A stretch of 64,000 bases of DNA from Balanoglossus misakiensis (taxonomy: Eukaryota; Hemichordata): the NCBI GenBank assembly GCA_040954595.2, contig CM082587.2, positions 7,626,001 through 7,690,000 of the forward strand, in the 5' to 3' direction. The translations under genes were made by a program, and so were the position numbers. Below are positions 1 through 44,478 of this stretch, in pieces (the first letter of the stretch is position 1; every line of letters begins with the position of its first letter). The notes below the pieces were generated by a model, which saw only the letters and a list, made by a program, of their open reading frames with translations, was not told where the DNA came from and did not search any database.

Positions 1-53
1 CTATCCCAGACTCTCTGTGGGCGTCCAGAAGAGAGCCCACAAGCGCCGTCTGG
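1..53 (+). CDS. Tentative upstream exon of the AOX/XDH-like gene (FeS-FAD linker)
   Basis: The frame starting at base 3 reads IPDSLWASRREPTSAVW and stops at a possible donor (GTAACC at 54), ending in phase 0 as the next exon needs. The family has an FPPEL-type motif in the linker before the FAD domain, which IPDSL could match. The stretch is short, the donor is weak, and its left end is cut by the window, so this is a guess from phase and position. Confidence 0.35.
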
Positions 54-228
54 GTAACCGAGACTAGGAAACAGTAGCAAAATTTGCATATATGACTCCA
101 AAATGAATTGACTATGTCTTTGCCGGAAAGATTTGTCTACTGACAACGTACGCCAGAGCCCGAAACTGAAAGAGGGCCGAATCTACTGATAAGGATTGAA
201 TATAAATTCATATTCTCTTATTTAACAG

Positions 229-14541
<14,313 letters not shown>

Positions 14542-14764
14542 TGTGGGAAGTACATGTGCTCTGCGTGTGCATTTAGATACATCATCTTCAGAATGTTAGG
14601 TTATAGTACAAACTGACTATGTTATTCCTGGTGTCTTTGTTTAAAATGATACGGTTGGGTCTATTGTACATACATGTGTCAGTGTGACTGCAGCTGGCAA
14701 CTTTTCACAGTGTATTGTACGAACACAATTTGGTTAAAACGGGAATCACATCAGCCACTATTGT

Positions 14765-15276
14765 TTAAAGGTACATGAGCTGCAACTGGATAAAAAAATT
14801 GAAGTTTTAAATAATCTCATATATGCTTTTAATTATGTCTATTAAATGATATTTCATGATAATATATCAAGATCAACATTTATTTATGACAAAATTGCCA
14901 ATAATTAAAGAAAAACGAAAATTCCTGAAATTGTTAAAAAAGTGCAATATTGCAATGAAAAAGGAAAATATGATGTCTCACGGTGTACATTTACTTCCAT
15001 GAGCTCAAGTGGATGAGATCATGTTTTGTTTATGAAGTTTCATAACCAAAAATGCAACATTTTCATTGTTTCTTGCATTTTCCCACGGTGGCGGCCATAT
15101 TCGCTAGCGACAAAGCTTTATTATTTATCTGGTTAAAACTTGCGTATGCTCTCATATTCAGGGTTTATAAAGCTTGTGTATAGTACACTTCCTCCATCTG
15201 TATGGACTAATGGTAGTATAGTTTGAAACAAAAATTATGATAATTATCCCAAAAGTTGCAGCTTATGTGACTTTAA
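14765..15276. mobile_element. TTAA-flanked foldback element (about 512 bp)
   Basis: Starts TTAA-AGGTACATGAGCTGCAAC and ends GTTGCAGCTTATGTGACT-TTAA, giving imperfect inverted repeats of about 27 bp with TTAA at both edges. The interior is AT-rich without a transposase. TTAA targets are typical of piggyBac-type elements. It lies 224 bp after the AOX stop, so it is probably within or next to the 3' UTR. Confidence 0.75.
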
Positions 15277-15280
15277 TAAA
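15275..15280 (+). terminator. Candidate polyadenylation signal AATAAA for the AOX/XDH-like mRNA
   Basis: The first AATAAA I see after the AOX stop overlaps the right TTAA of the foldback element. ATTAAA near 14842 inside the element is an alternative. A further AATAAA is at 16264. Confidence 0.35.
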
Positions 15281-16110
15281 AGAAGAAAATTGCCTTAAAG
15301 TATAGTGTCACCTATTTGTTTGATTCCCTTCCATTGAACTTTGGCAGGCATGTTCCTTTTAGTGATTTAAGTAAGATATGGTACAATTTTGGTGATATTT
15401 GCATATTTGAGTTTTTGCCACTTTTGAACAAATATTTTCTGTGAAACTGCTTGTTGGATTGCTTTGAAATTTGTGTTTTCTCTGATTGCTTTAGAATTTA
15501 AAATACAATTTCATAACACATATATATGCAACTTTTATTCAATTCTAATATCAAACATATTCAATATTTAGCGAGTTTTTTTTTATAAGTTTCTTTGTTT
15601 TTGGTTAGCAACTCTCCCAAACCAAGGCATTTTACAAGGTATTGGTACACCCAACTTAGCCTGTATGCGCTACATGTTTACATAACTTTAATAGGCCAGC
15701 TGTTACAGAGACCACCAGCTATGATTAATTTTTTAATTACCAGTGGCAGGTCAGTGAGCGTCTTTGTCCGTTCGAGGGCTGACTGAAGAAGTTCCTTGTC
15801 ATATGTGTTTCTGCAGACAATTTTTGGTCAAAAATAATTTGTTCTAGCACAACTTATAAGACAGCCATGACACATGACAGTTTATTGGGCATGTTTCTTG
15901 TTTATTTTTTTTAAATTCTATATTTCTATATGATTAGATCAGATTTGCTCGCAATGTCATCTGTAACAGTAATTTTTATTCTGTTGTATCCCTATTTCTG
16001 CGCATTCCTCAATTGGGACCACAGTGTCATTGATGCTATTTTTTACATATTGGGTTTGTGTTACGTATAGAGTGAACATTTATCACATTAGAATTAATCC
16101 TTACAGCCCG

Positions 16111-16177
16111 GGTTTTGCGGACCAAGGTCGTACGGCTGAAGGGCGCGAATCGCCGTGCGACCAAGATCCCCAAAACC
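16111..16177 (+). other. Imperfect 26-bp hairpin, pre-miRNA-like
   Basis: Arms 16111-16136 and 16152-16177 pair at about 21 of 26 positions (including GGTTTTG/CAAAACC and GTCG.ACGGC/GCCGT.CGAC) around a 15-nt loop. It is GC-rich in AT-rich surroundings. It could be a microRNA precursor, a small foldback element or chance; the sequence does not match any miRNA I recognise. Confidence 0.4.
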
Positions 16178-16434
16178 AGTATCGGGGCCGTAAAGGTTTT
16201 ATCATATACCTTATGATCACCACTATTATCAGTATAATGATGATGTTTGATATTTTTGACGGAAATAAAGCATTATAATCGTGAACCCACTGCCATATAT
16301 GCATCGTCAACAGCAACCCCTCCCCCCCCCCGGGCAAAAACTAAAGCTAAACCACTGAGAGGCTTGATATCAATATGACATCATTTGTTTACTTCCATTC
16401 GACGCCCGGTTAATCAAGGTCAAGGTCGCTAGCC

Positions 16435-16778
16435 AAGAGTAAAAGTGCATCTGAAGAAGCGAAGATTTGCGCGGTCTTCTGTTGGTTCTCCTTCTGATAC
16501 CGATAGAACATTCTTTTCGGCGTTGGAACTCTGGAGCCAGGGCGACACCTCCGCGCAGGCGCAGACAAAGTTCCATGGCTCGAAAGTAGCGCAGCTCTTC
16601 ATCGCCGCATTCCGTGCAGGTGTCGCCATGCTTTGAACGGCAGACAAAAAAACAACAACATCGTGTTGGTAGAGGTACGTCAACCGTGACGTCATCGAAA
16701 ACGGGACCATCTGACTTTGAGTGAAGAGCGCAGGGCCACCAGTGTGCACGTTACGTGCGAATTTACGCTGAAAACCAG
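16435..16778 (+). other. Possible noncoding first exon of the downstream gene
   Basis: A locally GC-richer stretch ends in a strong consensus donor, CAG|GTGAGT at 16779, with no coding exon nearby. The next gene's first coding exon (22063) has a good acceptor 13 bp before its ATG, so at least one upstream 5' UTR exon is required. This is a candidate; the left boundary is arbitrary. Confidence 0.25.
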
Positions 16779-17734
16779 GTGAGTAGGCCAAACAACGATA
16801 TGCCTCTTTCACCTCCGTGCATCAGTTCTCTTCTTAATACATGTACATTCATGTATTACAAAACGCCACAGCATATCAGGCGTTGGGAATGTGTGTTGAT
16901 GGCATTCGTGGCACGCTAGATAATCATGAATGATTTATACGGGCACGGTTTTTATTTTGTCGACGTGTTTCATCGATAGAATCCGACATCACGAAACTTT
17001 GTTGACACACTGCTGACGGAGAACGACGTGGATGGGATAAACTGTGTTGGTGTGTATATAGTGGTGGCGGTGTATATGACGAAATTTCACAGTACTGGAC
17101 TGGCGGAGACATGTGAACACATTGCTGGTGTTTTAATCAAGCTCACTGAGCCGTACTGACCAACTGTCGCAATGCTTTGTACTCTAGGAAGAAAATTAGC
17201 AACAGCCAGCCATTAGTCGCGGGCTTCTCATTCCCCTTGTTAACTATAATACTCCTATGTTCAGTGTGTTTCGCGGCGATTTCTGTCTTTTTTTCCGCTG
17301 TGACATTATAAAGCGTTCGCGTCATATATAAACCAGCAGGTTTGGCGGTCACCATAATCCCCGCTTTTATGAACTCCGGGTAGTGGAAAGCAACGCGTTT
17401 ACATTGCATGGTGACGGAGATATGAACGGACTCTGACGCGACGAGAGTGCATCGTAACGTCGCGTGCGTATACGCCTGAAACACTAGTTCGACTCTTTAC
17501 GGCCGAGACACTTACTAACTAGGATTCTGAAACAAGTGCCTCCTTCGCCGTAGAATAATTATTAATGTCCCGGGCAATAAATCTGGTTGGCGTAATATAC
17601 GACATTTCTAGGCCTATTCCGAAAATGTCTTTTGAAGTCCGTCAAAGTCTAGCCAGTCACACAAGGTGATGTGTGCTGTTGTGAATGATGCAACAGAAAC
17701 ACAATACATACGCAACACGGGTTGTACAAACGAG

Positions 17735-17742
17735 CCCCCCCC

Positions 17743-17773
<31 letters not shown>
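17735..17773. repeat. Poly-C followed by (CA)n
   Basis: Twenty-five C in a row and then about seven CA units. Confidence 0.95.
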
Positions 17774-17775
<2 letters not shown>

Positions 17776-18832
17776 GGAATTTTAATTAAAACGGGTGGCT
17801 CTCCAAGCGTGGTGCACCAAGCACCTTTTTAGTTGAATATCGTAAATGGCACTTGCGGGGCATTCAACTTCAGGATATATATTTTCTGCCATCGATCATC
17901 AATTAGACCTGTTCCGGTGTTGTAATCGTCCAGGTGGCGGGATAGGCGGCCTGTAACGTAGACAGAGCGGGCATTTCGACGCAGACAAACTATGCCACTG
18001 GACTTAATTTGCCCAAATGCCTGCGTTTCTGGAGCGACGGTTGTCGACCACGCTCGACGAAAACATGCCGCACAAATATGGAGCGTCATCTACATAGAAA
18101 CAGAGAAAAAATGGAATAAAAACACAACGTGGTGAGACTAATGCCAGAGTCTCGTAACAACATTTCAATTACATTAGAACTATGCGCGTAATTGGTACAT
18201 ATGTGTACCATATGGTAATATGTGCACATATTTAGGTGTTGTTCTCGTCTCTTAATTCGCTGACAGTCTACGTTTACATCCTGTGGCGAGGTGAAAACAA
18301 GGCCCACTTCCATCCCGTTTTAATCATTCCATATCAGCGGGGGTTGCAGTCCTGTCACGGCACTGGGATCGACGAAGTGTTGAGATATCTATCGTTACTA
18401 TTGTCTACGGAAAGAGGGAGAGAGGGAGGGAGAGAGAACGACTGGCGCGGACAGTGAGACAGTGATATAAACCCAGACAAGATCAAAGGATATAAAGAGA
18501 GGCAGGTATGCAGAGCAAGAGTGGATGGGAGTGTAATTTGCAGACAGTGGTTTGTCATGAATACACGAATACCCTTCGATTGGGGTGGGGGGGGGGGGGT
18601 GCAAAACCTTTTTCAAAAACAAACATTCTTTGATTTCTACCCATTAAATATTGTAGCTTTAATTCATGTTTTGAAATCATTCATTTGCGACAGAGCGGGG
18701 CATGTGAATGTAAGTTTCTACTTGATTTTGAATTTCCCGCCTCTGCGAAAAAAAAGAAAGCGTTTTTTTGAAACGGTTTGTTTACTCCAATATTGCTGCC
18801 GGACAACCCTATCTCGATTGTATCTGAGTTGC

Positions 18833-18846
18833 GTTGCCATGGTTAC
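18833..18846. promoter_or_regulatory. RFX X-box-like motif
   Basis: GTTGCCATGGTTAC has one mismatch to the X-box consensus GTNRCC-N(0-3)-RGYAAC. First of four such sites upstream of the coiled-coil gene. Confidence 0.45.
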
Positions 18847-19180
18847 ACTGGTTATATCGGGAAGGATTCTACATTGTTATGTATTTAATAGCATAGCCCA
18901 CGGGCGTTGAGAACACGGATTTACGTAGTATTGTAATCTCAATTCATACTATGTTTTGATAATATATCAGGCTCCCTCGTTCAATCATTCACCGTATTAA
19001 TCTTCAAACGTGCAGCAGCTCGTCGGTTTGCTGCAGCAGTATAATCTTTCATATTCTGGTCATCTGTAACCGACAGTCGTTTCCACTGTCGACTGTGAAT
19101 TTCCAATTGTCCTTTACTAATTACATTTACAAAATCTTCGTTTCACCTCCCGTGTTCATACACCGTGGCTATTGTAGCAA

Positions 19181-19216
<36 letters not shown>

Positions 19217-19227
19217 AGTCTGTCTGT
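19181..19227. repeat. (TCTG)n microsatellite
   Basis: About eleven TCTG units with two substitutions. Confidence 0.95.
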
Positions 19228-20755
19228 AGAGATATACAGATACATAATAATTTCATGTTTCAGATAAAAAGCTACAACTACCGTATTGCAAATACACATG
19301 AAATCGCTGCCGGGTATTTCGGCTTATGAGTCACGTGGCAGTCGTTTCATAAATGGCCCGATGCAACAGAGAATATGCGTTTTCGGAATTTCGGGATCAG
19401 TTTTGTTAAAATGGGCTCTACAAATGTATTGATTGGTCAGTTTTTAACACGAAATACGAACTCTTAGCATGGAACAAAATCAATGTAACTAACACAAAAT
19501 GAAGGTGACTAGGCCCCACATGGTTGCAACCATGTAAACCTGTTTGTTTATGCTCTGTGCTGCCACGCGTCACTTGACAATTGAACTATTTTACGCAGAT
19601 TTGATTAACTGTTAAGAGTAAGTTCACGACGAGGATTACGTTTCACCCATGTGGACAGTGCATGTCTTTTGACATTGAATCGTTCTTTATTACCAGCGGT
19701 GTCGAGTGGGACTGCCGTAATCCCCTCTCCCCCGCCAACTTTGGCATTTATGACATGACATCTATTCTCCAATATTAAGTGTCACTACTCCCGATTTGCA
19801 AAATACCTGAGCGCACTCTTTAGGTTGTTGTGATAGGTATTTGGCATATTAGCCCTGAGTCGGTGGCACTGCCTTTAAAAAAGATTTCATTTCTGTGTTT
19901 TCGGGCGTGACTCGGGTCGACGCAAGGAAATCCTTCTGGTGAAGCTGGTTGAGAATTGTCTACATCAAAACGCCCCACAGTGTCAGATAAAGCTTCCATT
20001 TCATATTGTATTCCCTTCACGTAGAGGATCTGGTATATTTACCAGGTATTAAACGCGTGTCCACATAACACATCCATCAACGTCTCCCCTGAAGACACAA
20101 TTCGGTTTTAAATCCATAAATCAGGGGTCGTTTCCCCCTCTTAGTTGATTACTTTCTGGATGTAAATCACAAATCATCCCAGGTACATGTGCCTGTCGTA
20201 TATATATATTACAACACAGAGCAGATAGGAAAGTCTGCTTGTATAAAATGGGCGTATTCTTTTCTTTTCGTATAGCGCAACTTGAAGAACATGATAGTTC
20301 ATATTCCACATTCTTGAATCCAATTGCTCATATTAGCTATCCCTTTCGTCCACGCACCCATGGGGAAGCCGACGGATGCGACCGACTAAAGCCTGAACAT
20401 TCAAAATTAAGCGACGTCATCAACTGTATTGGGAAAGAAAAAACACAAAACACGATTGGGGCTATGGTCGGATATTTGGATTTTGTTGAAATCTGGACAA
20501 AATTATATAAAATCAAGAATTTACAGTTTTCATGCAAATTGGACCATCTCACTTTCTCATTGCTTGCCTCAGAATAAAAACATACAAATAAAATGTCATA
20601 TTTTTTAACTTGAAGAGGAAGCCGTAACAGGGTAATATTTCTACACCTCGTAGTCTGCTGAGACGCACTGCAACCGTCACCATGACCACCACCACCATGA
20701 CCATCATCACCATCATCATCACCAACACAACCACCGCCGCCAATGAACACTACCA

Positions 20756-20916
<161 letters not shown>

Positions 20917-20977
20917 GTTTAACTCCCCCTTCCGCCGCCCCCAATAATAATAATGGAAGTAATTTACACGTAACTGG

Positions 20978-20991
20978 GTTGCTTTGGCAAC
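20978..20991. promoter_or_regulatory. RFX X-box-like motif
   Basis: GTTGCTTTGGCAAC has a perfect right half-site and one mismatch in the left half. About 1.1 kb before exon 22063. Confidence 0.5.
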
Positions 20992-21257
20992 CGTCACACA
21001 ACAATGTACACAACACTGAAATTAATGAATCATGAAATAAAGTGACCACGCCTTCACATCTATTGTATACATGTACCGGTACATTGAAATAACAGAGGGA
21101 AGACGATAGAGTGTGTTTCATATTTCATTAACTTGTCATTCATTATTGATGTCGTTTGTATCCTCAATGCAATTAAGACAATAATAAGCGATACCCCGGT
21201 GAGTTATCATGACAATTTTTAATATGTACTAAGTATGATTGTCGACGTACAAACATG

Positions 21258-21271
21258 GTAGCCATGGCGAC
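21258..21271. promoter_or_regulatory. RFX X-box-like motif
   Basis: GTAGCCATGGCGAC has a perfect left half-site and one mismatch in the right. About 0.8 kb before exon 22063. Confidence 0.5.
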
Positions 21272-21605
21272 CTCGCTAAAGAATGGATGATGAGGACAGT
21301 CGCAGCAAAATGAAATCACCTCCGTCGAGATCACGACGATTTTCTAACGTGGTAGTTTGGATATACATGTACTCCCATTTGCATGTTTGCACATAACAAC
21401 GTGATTGACATTTCAGTCTACAGAGCGTGGCCTTGACTGAGACAAAATCGCCACCCGTTGCATAAGAGCTCGCGTTTTGTTTCGAAACCAACTCCAATTT
21501 TGTCAGTTTTTTTGTAACATGGAATGTGTTGACCCCCTAAAGGTGAAGTTCTGCGTTGTGGTCTTCATTGCATCCAAAATAAGTGTACGATGGACGAACC
21601 ACACT

Positions 21606-21618
21606 GTTGCTTAGCAAC
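21606..21618. promoter_or_regulatory. RFX X-box-like palindrome
   Basis: GTTGCTTAGCAAC is an inverted repeat with a 1-nt spacer and one mismatch to the X-box consensus. It is 445 bp before exon 22063. Confidence 0.5.
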
Positions 21619-21857
21619 TCCATGATCCCTCCTCCGACATTTACCCAGTTCGGTAATCGTGTGAAATGTATTGTGCAGTATGCTTGTTGCATGCATGGTG
21701 GCTTTTCGCGTCGACGTGTTCGTCCAACAAAGTTGAATGTCATAAGAAAATACTCGGGCCTAACGTGTTAGGATATCTAGCATACTTAGCGTCCCGAACT
21801 TGTGGAATATAGAAAAATACAAATGAAACATATATCGCAATAAAATAAGAACAGTCC

Positions 21858-21932
21858 CTGTCTGTCTCTCTGTCTATCTGTCTGTCTGTCTGTCTGTCTG
21901 TCTTTCTGTCTGTCTTTCTGTCTGTCTGTCTG
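21858..21932. repeat. (CTGT)n microsatellite
   Basis: CTGT tetranucleotides with CTTT and CTAT variants, upstream of the coiled-coil gene. Confidence 0.95.
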
Positions 21933-22075
21933 TGAACGAAAAAAAAGACATATTTTATCGTTCACCATGAGACAGCTGATCCCGGTTAGTTTTGAAACGC
22001 TGTCAAAAATTAACGTTGCACATACAATGACGTCAACACCATATTTTGTTTTATATTTCTAGTCGGGCGAATGCC

Positions 22076-39386
<17,311 letters not shown>

Positions 39387-39910
39387 CGCAAGTGATGACG
39401 TCAAGCGGGATCACTTGCCCATTTGAAGTTTTACGCACTTGGCATAAATCAATTGACCGGGACCTGGTAGAATTGTTGGCGTCGTGAGCGGAACGTTGGC
39501 CGCCCTACGCCAACCTGGAAATCACGTAATTGACACTTCCTGCATCCACAGCCGTTTGACGTGACCACTCCATTTTACTGATGAAGCAGAGCACTTAAAG
39601 TGATCTGTTTTGGATCATCCGCTTAAGAAGTTAAGCTTTAAAAATTGCCCGTCTAACATAAATAACACGAGTTTGAGTTCGATTTATCTGTAGATCACAA
39701 TTAAACCATTTTTTCGATCTGTGGAGGGGTTTACCACTTTGTTTGCAGACGTAAGTTTTATCTATCACAAGCACATAAATATTACATAAACTGTAATTCC
39801 GTCTCAGTTCTGATTTTATTTCGTACTGGTGCCGTTTGGATGAAGTGACACAGCGGAAGACAATATGAAAATAAGGCCAAAAAATTATATGTGCAGTTCC
39901 GATTACATGG

Positions 39911-39913
<3 letters not shown>

Positions 39914-39999
<86 letters not shown>
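39914..39999. repeat. (CT)n microsatellite
   Basis: Pure CT with one CCCTCCC interruption, about 0.5 kb after the coiled-coil gene's stop codon. Confidence 0.97.
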
Positions 40000-40002
<3 letters not shown>

Positions 40003-40846
40003 TCCACCCTCCCTTCCTCCTCAAGTACTTCTCACCTCTCGTAACTGGTCTCACCCTCAACCTACTTCTCCAACTTGAAATGAAAAGCGTGAAAAGTCAT
40101 GTCACTTCGAACAGAGTCATCCTTCCAAGCTTCTGAGAGCTAATATTAGCAAACATGAAAGTGTCAAGAGCAGCGCCGCAACGCTTGAACTTCACTTGAA
40201 GAGAATAACCCAGAATGTGTAACCTCCGTCCTGCTGTGTTTGACCTCTTTATTGCGAAAGGGTCAGAAACAACGGAGCCAATTTCACCAGGTTGCAGAAT
40301 TGCTTCAAACTCAACAGCTGCGTATATACACGCGTGACTTTCACTCACGTGTTCTTTCGGGTTGGACACGGATTCAGATTTGGGGCCGAATCGTGACTCC
40401 TCTTTAGTAATTGACATGTACCTGACCACGGGGAAGGGTCAAGCCTTTGATGTCAGAGACACATAATAAGGAGACATAAAGTGACACTGTGATGAGCACA
40501 GCTGAATCAGAACCATGTTTGCGGCTGCATTTGTAATATTGACGTTGACAGACAGGGTCATCAATCTTTAACGAATGCCATGTTTCTTAAAGGTGAGACT
40601 GAAAGACCACAATTGTAGACAATTTGCAGGGCAATTGTTTCAGTAACACAACCCTTGACAAAATAAACCTAATTCTTGGTTTAGTCCGCACTTTGTCGTG
40701 GCATATCGTCACTCGTGACACACGCCGAGTATAGACCTTGGCCGACGTAAAAGACTCGGAATAGTAATGTCCCTACCAATTTCACCGATATATCGATGCA
40801 CGGGACGTCTGTTCGGATTTCAAACCCGTCCTACTTTAGACGACAG

Positions 40847-41201
40847 TTAAAGGGACAAAGTCTCTCTCCAGCTGCCCCTTTTCCATTAATTATGTTTGAT
40901 ACAAGACACTGGTTATGTTAATGTAAATGTGGATATATAGTTAATCAATGATCAACCACACAAAACTTCCATCCCACTTGTATGATATGAGAGTAAAAAC
41001 TCGCCCAAAATGAATAAATGGTAAAGAACGATTATTCATTTTAGCGAGTTTTTTCACTCTCCTGTCTATAAGAGGGATGGAAGTTGTGTGTGGTTGAACG
41101 TTCATTCACTATATATCCACATGTAGAATAACAAACGGTGTCTTGTATCAAATATAATTAATTGAACAAAGGGCAGCGAGAGAGAGACTTTGTCCCTTTA
41201 A
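40847..41201. mobile_element. TTAA-flanked full-length foldback element (355 bp)
   Basis: Starts TTAA-AGGGACAAAGTCTCTCTC and ends GAGAGAGACTTTGTCCCT-TTAA. The two halves are near-complete reverse complements (each about 165 nt, e.g. GTGGATATATAG on the left and CTATATATCCAC on the right, AACTTCCATCCC and GGGATGGAAGTT) around a short centre near 41020. No coding capacity. A piggyBac-type non-autonomous element is the simplest reading of the TTAA edges. Confidence 0.88.
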
Positions 41202-44200
41202 CCGTGTTTCGTCATTGTCTGAATAAATATCGCGTCGACATACAGCTTTGCGCGCCGAGAGGAAAACCTGGGACATATTTGAATTGGAAATTTCTCTCCA
41301 GGGTTTATAGTGTAGGCCTATAGTCTAATCACACGTGTATACGCAGCCATTGTTAACTAATTTGACACTGAGTGTGTCAAGTTGTTGCTTCCTCATGTCT
41401 TTACCTGCGGATCTGTTGTATTCTAGTTATATAGGTTATTTCAACATCACTTGCTTACGCACAGTTTTGTCCGCCAATTGTCCTCCCCCGACCATCGCGT
41501 AAACATGACATTCAAAATGGTTCAAATGAGGGCCATGACCCCCAGGCATGCCCCACGTCGGCGATGGCAATTCATTCAGTAGTTCTAATTTCGTCTCCAT
41601 GGAAATTTTATATCACTGAGAAATGTAGCAGTGCGTTCGTTCTTTTGATCCGGTGCTATTTCGGGCGCGCTGTACGTAATACGCACGCCACGTCAGACGG
41701 ATGGACGCAAATTGCGTAGGTATAATCAAATTATCTATTTATTCCGCTGTTTTGTATTGCCTATTATCATAAAAGACTGAAATAAAATGAATTCAAGAAG
41801 TTAAGAATGGACCGCCGGCATTGCAGAATTATTCGCCTTTTGTGAATTGGTTTAAAATCCATCACCAATATATTGATATAGTGATCTAACAGTTTTATTA
41901 CCGGAAGTGGGTTTTTGGCCAGCGCGCAGAATACAAATTGGTAACATCTCTTTCCGGTTTCCGCGACTATATGTGTACGTGTACATCTACTGTGTAACAG
42001 AAATCCCGCCAAGTTGTGTAAGCACATAGACTTAAAATTTAAAGAGACATAAGCTGGAAATTTTGGCTCTATTTTCATGAGTTTTGTTTTGTGTATAAAA
42101 TGCAAATTTTGTTCCACTCCAAACAGTATGCTAATATACCCATAATACTCCGCATGGCAACATAACCTGTATGTGGGTAACCACCACCACCATCATCATC
42201 ATTATTATTAACTGATTTAAATGCCTAATTCAGGGTATTTGACCATTCAACAGTGGTCATTTGCCCGGGGCGGTAGGACTTCGGAATCTTAAAACTGTCA
42301 CAATGGAGCTTGACAGCACGTAGGGTGACTATAAAAACTGTATAGGGTATATAACCAGTCACGGCATCATAGAGGTAAAATCAGACAGTCACGTGACGAG
42401 GACCAGCGACAGGGGGAAAGACGTCATCGTGAAGATATGATATTCTTTAGCGTATTAAGCTGTGGGACAACTTAGTGCATTTGAAAGGCCACCTCATACA
42501 GATTCACATCACGCATTAAAAAATATGCACGAGCGTTCCCTTTTCTCAAATTTCATTCGCTAGATTTAAGAGTCGTAGCTGACCCGGACGTAACCTTGTC
42601 AAGTGTTGGCACACCGTTTGTCGACACGGCATTTCCGAATACAACACGGACGTACGTGCGTCTTCGTAATAATCCAATTGTTTACACACAGCGTGCGACC
42701 CCTGTCGGTGAGAAATCATATTTCCGTTAGATATTTTGAGTGCAAACATGGCATGATAGAATTACCAGGGAAATAACAATCAATTTGTTTGAGTTTCATA
42801 GGTATATTAGAATCGTACATTCGCAGGAAATTGCTGTCTTCCTGTCTGCATTGAAAGCGGGAGTGTCATTAGGATTGTATCGTGTGGCGCTAAGCGAACG
42901 CGTCTTTTTCCACATCTAGATTACTCCGCACATGCCCAAAACTTTGGAGGTAGAACTTGCCGATATAACCTATCGAGAGAATACTTGCACGACAAATATG
43001 TTGGGGGGAAACCCGAATCTTTACGGTCACTGTAATTACCTTCTTTGCAGGAGTGGGAACACGCTACAAAAACGCTAACGTACAAGCTATTATATGTCCG
43101 TTTGCGTTGAAAACAAAGGAAACTCCCCTCTATAACGGCCTTGCCGACATCTCATTTTTTTGTTTTAAAAGTTGGTTGGTGAAGATCGCGAGGCTTTTGA
43201 TTGTAAGCTCAAGACACTATCGATAGTTTTGACATCAAATCGCAAAATTGCAAAAAATCCGATGGTTGATGTCCGGCAATTTGCATTAAATGAGGTGTAA
43301 TACACGCCTTCTGATCATGTTTTACTTTTTGTATCATAATCAAGGCGCCGCTGTCATTTGTGATCCGTCAAGAATAACACGGACTTTTTATTTCGCGTCT
43401 GTATAGCCTTGTCTTACACGTGCTAAACACCCCAACCTTCAGCATTGATTAGAGGATATGCGGAATCTATCACCTACTTCAGAGTTTGACGTCAGGGCGG
43501 GGTTTTGATGCAAGACGGACTTGTTTTTAAAGTTTCAAAGACCTCCTTTGTTAATTAGCATTAGATCTCAAAGTGTTATAAGTGTCATGTTTTGAGATGC
43601 CCAAATAGGAGACAACGTCACAAACATTGAATCGTGTACTTAAATATGAAAATTAGCGAAAATGATGTCATTTTTCTAGCGGGCGAATCATTCATAAAAT
43701 CCATAAATTTAACAACATCCTCTTCCCCGGTCTGTTATGTTTTTAACGTGTTAGTGTGACGAACATAGTCATTCTATAAAAAGTATTTGAAAAGGGTAGA
43801 GATGGGGTGAATTCTGTACTACATCAATCACAAGAGTCAGTTTTCTTTTTAAATAAACCCAGAAGACACAAACATGAATTTAATCAAGTTCTTTGTGACG
43901 CAAGGGAGCATCAATTAGTTGGCAAGCGCTAAAACCAGACAATATCTGAGTGGATTCTGATAACATGGAAAGAGTCGTCTTAGAAAAAAAACAGACATAA
44001 ATTTTCCCATTTTCAATAGCACTCACGGCATAACTTCTCTAGGAGTATCCCGCGGTATAGCATTTTGTGTCATTTTGTGTAATTGGCACATTTGGCATTT
44101 ACATCAAATTTTATGATCTAAATTGGCATTTAGAGTCAAAGGAAACGGGTGAAGTTGGTTCCCCTCGTCGTCATCAACGTCTCCAAACATCTACTACACG

Positions 44201-44478
44201 TAACCCACAACATCATTTAACTTCTGGATAACGGGAAGGGGGGCGGTCACTGTTGAATAAGGCAACACCATCCAAATGTCTTGCTTCAATTCATCCTTCG
44301 GGTGCACTGCTTTGTTAACAAGGTCAAGGACTTTAATTGCCTGCATCTGGGGGCGTTTAAAATGTTCGTCGTCATACTCAAAACACTACAATTTGTATGC
44401 GTTGTCTTCCTTTCCTAATGAAGCACGCCCATAACAGAAGGCCAGATATTCTGCATATTTACATAAATATGCCTGATG

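Noticed and set aside
16429-16812. 127-codon minus-strand ORF and 63-codon plus-strand ORF in the same place
   Set aside because: Both frames are open because of GC content. No domain is recognised, and the strongest signal there is a plus-strand splice donor.
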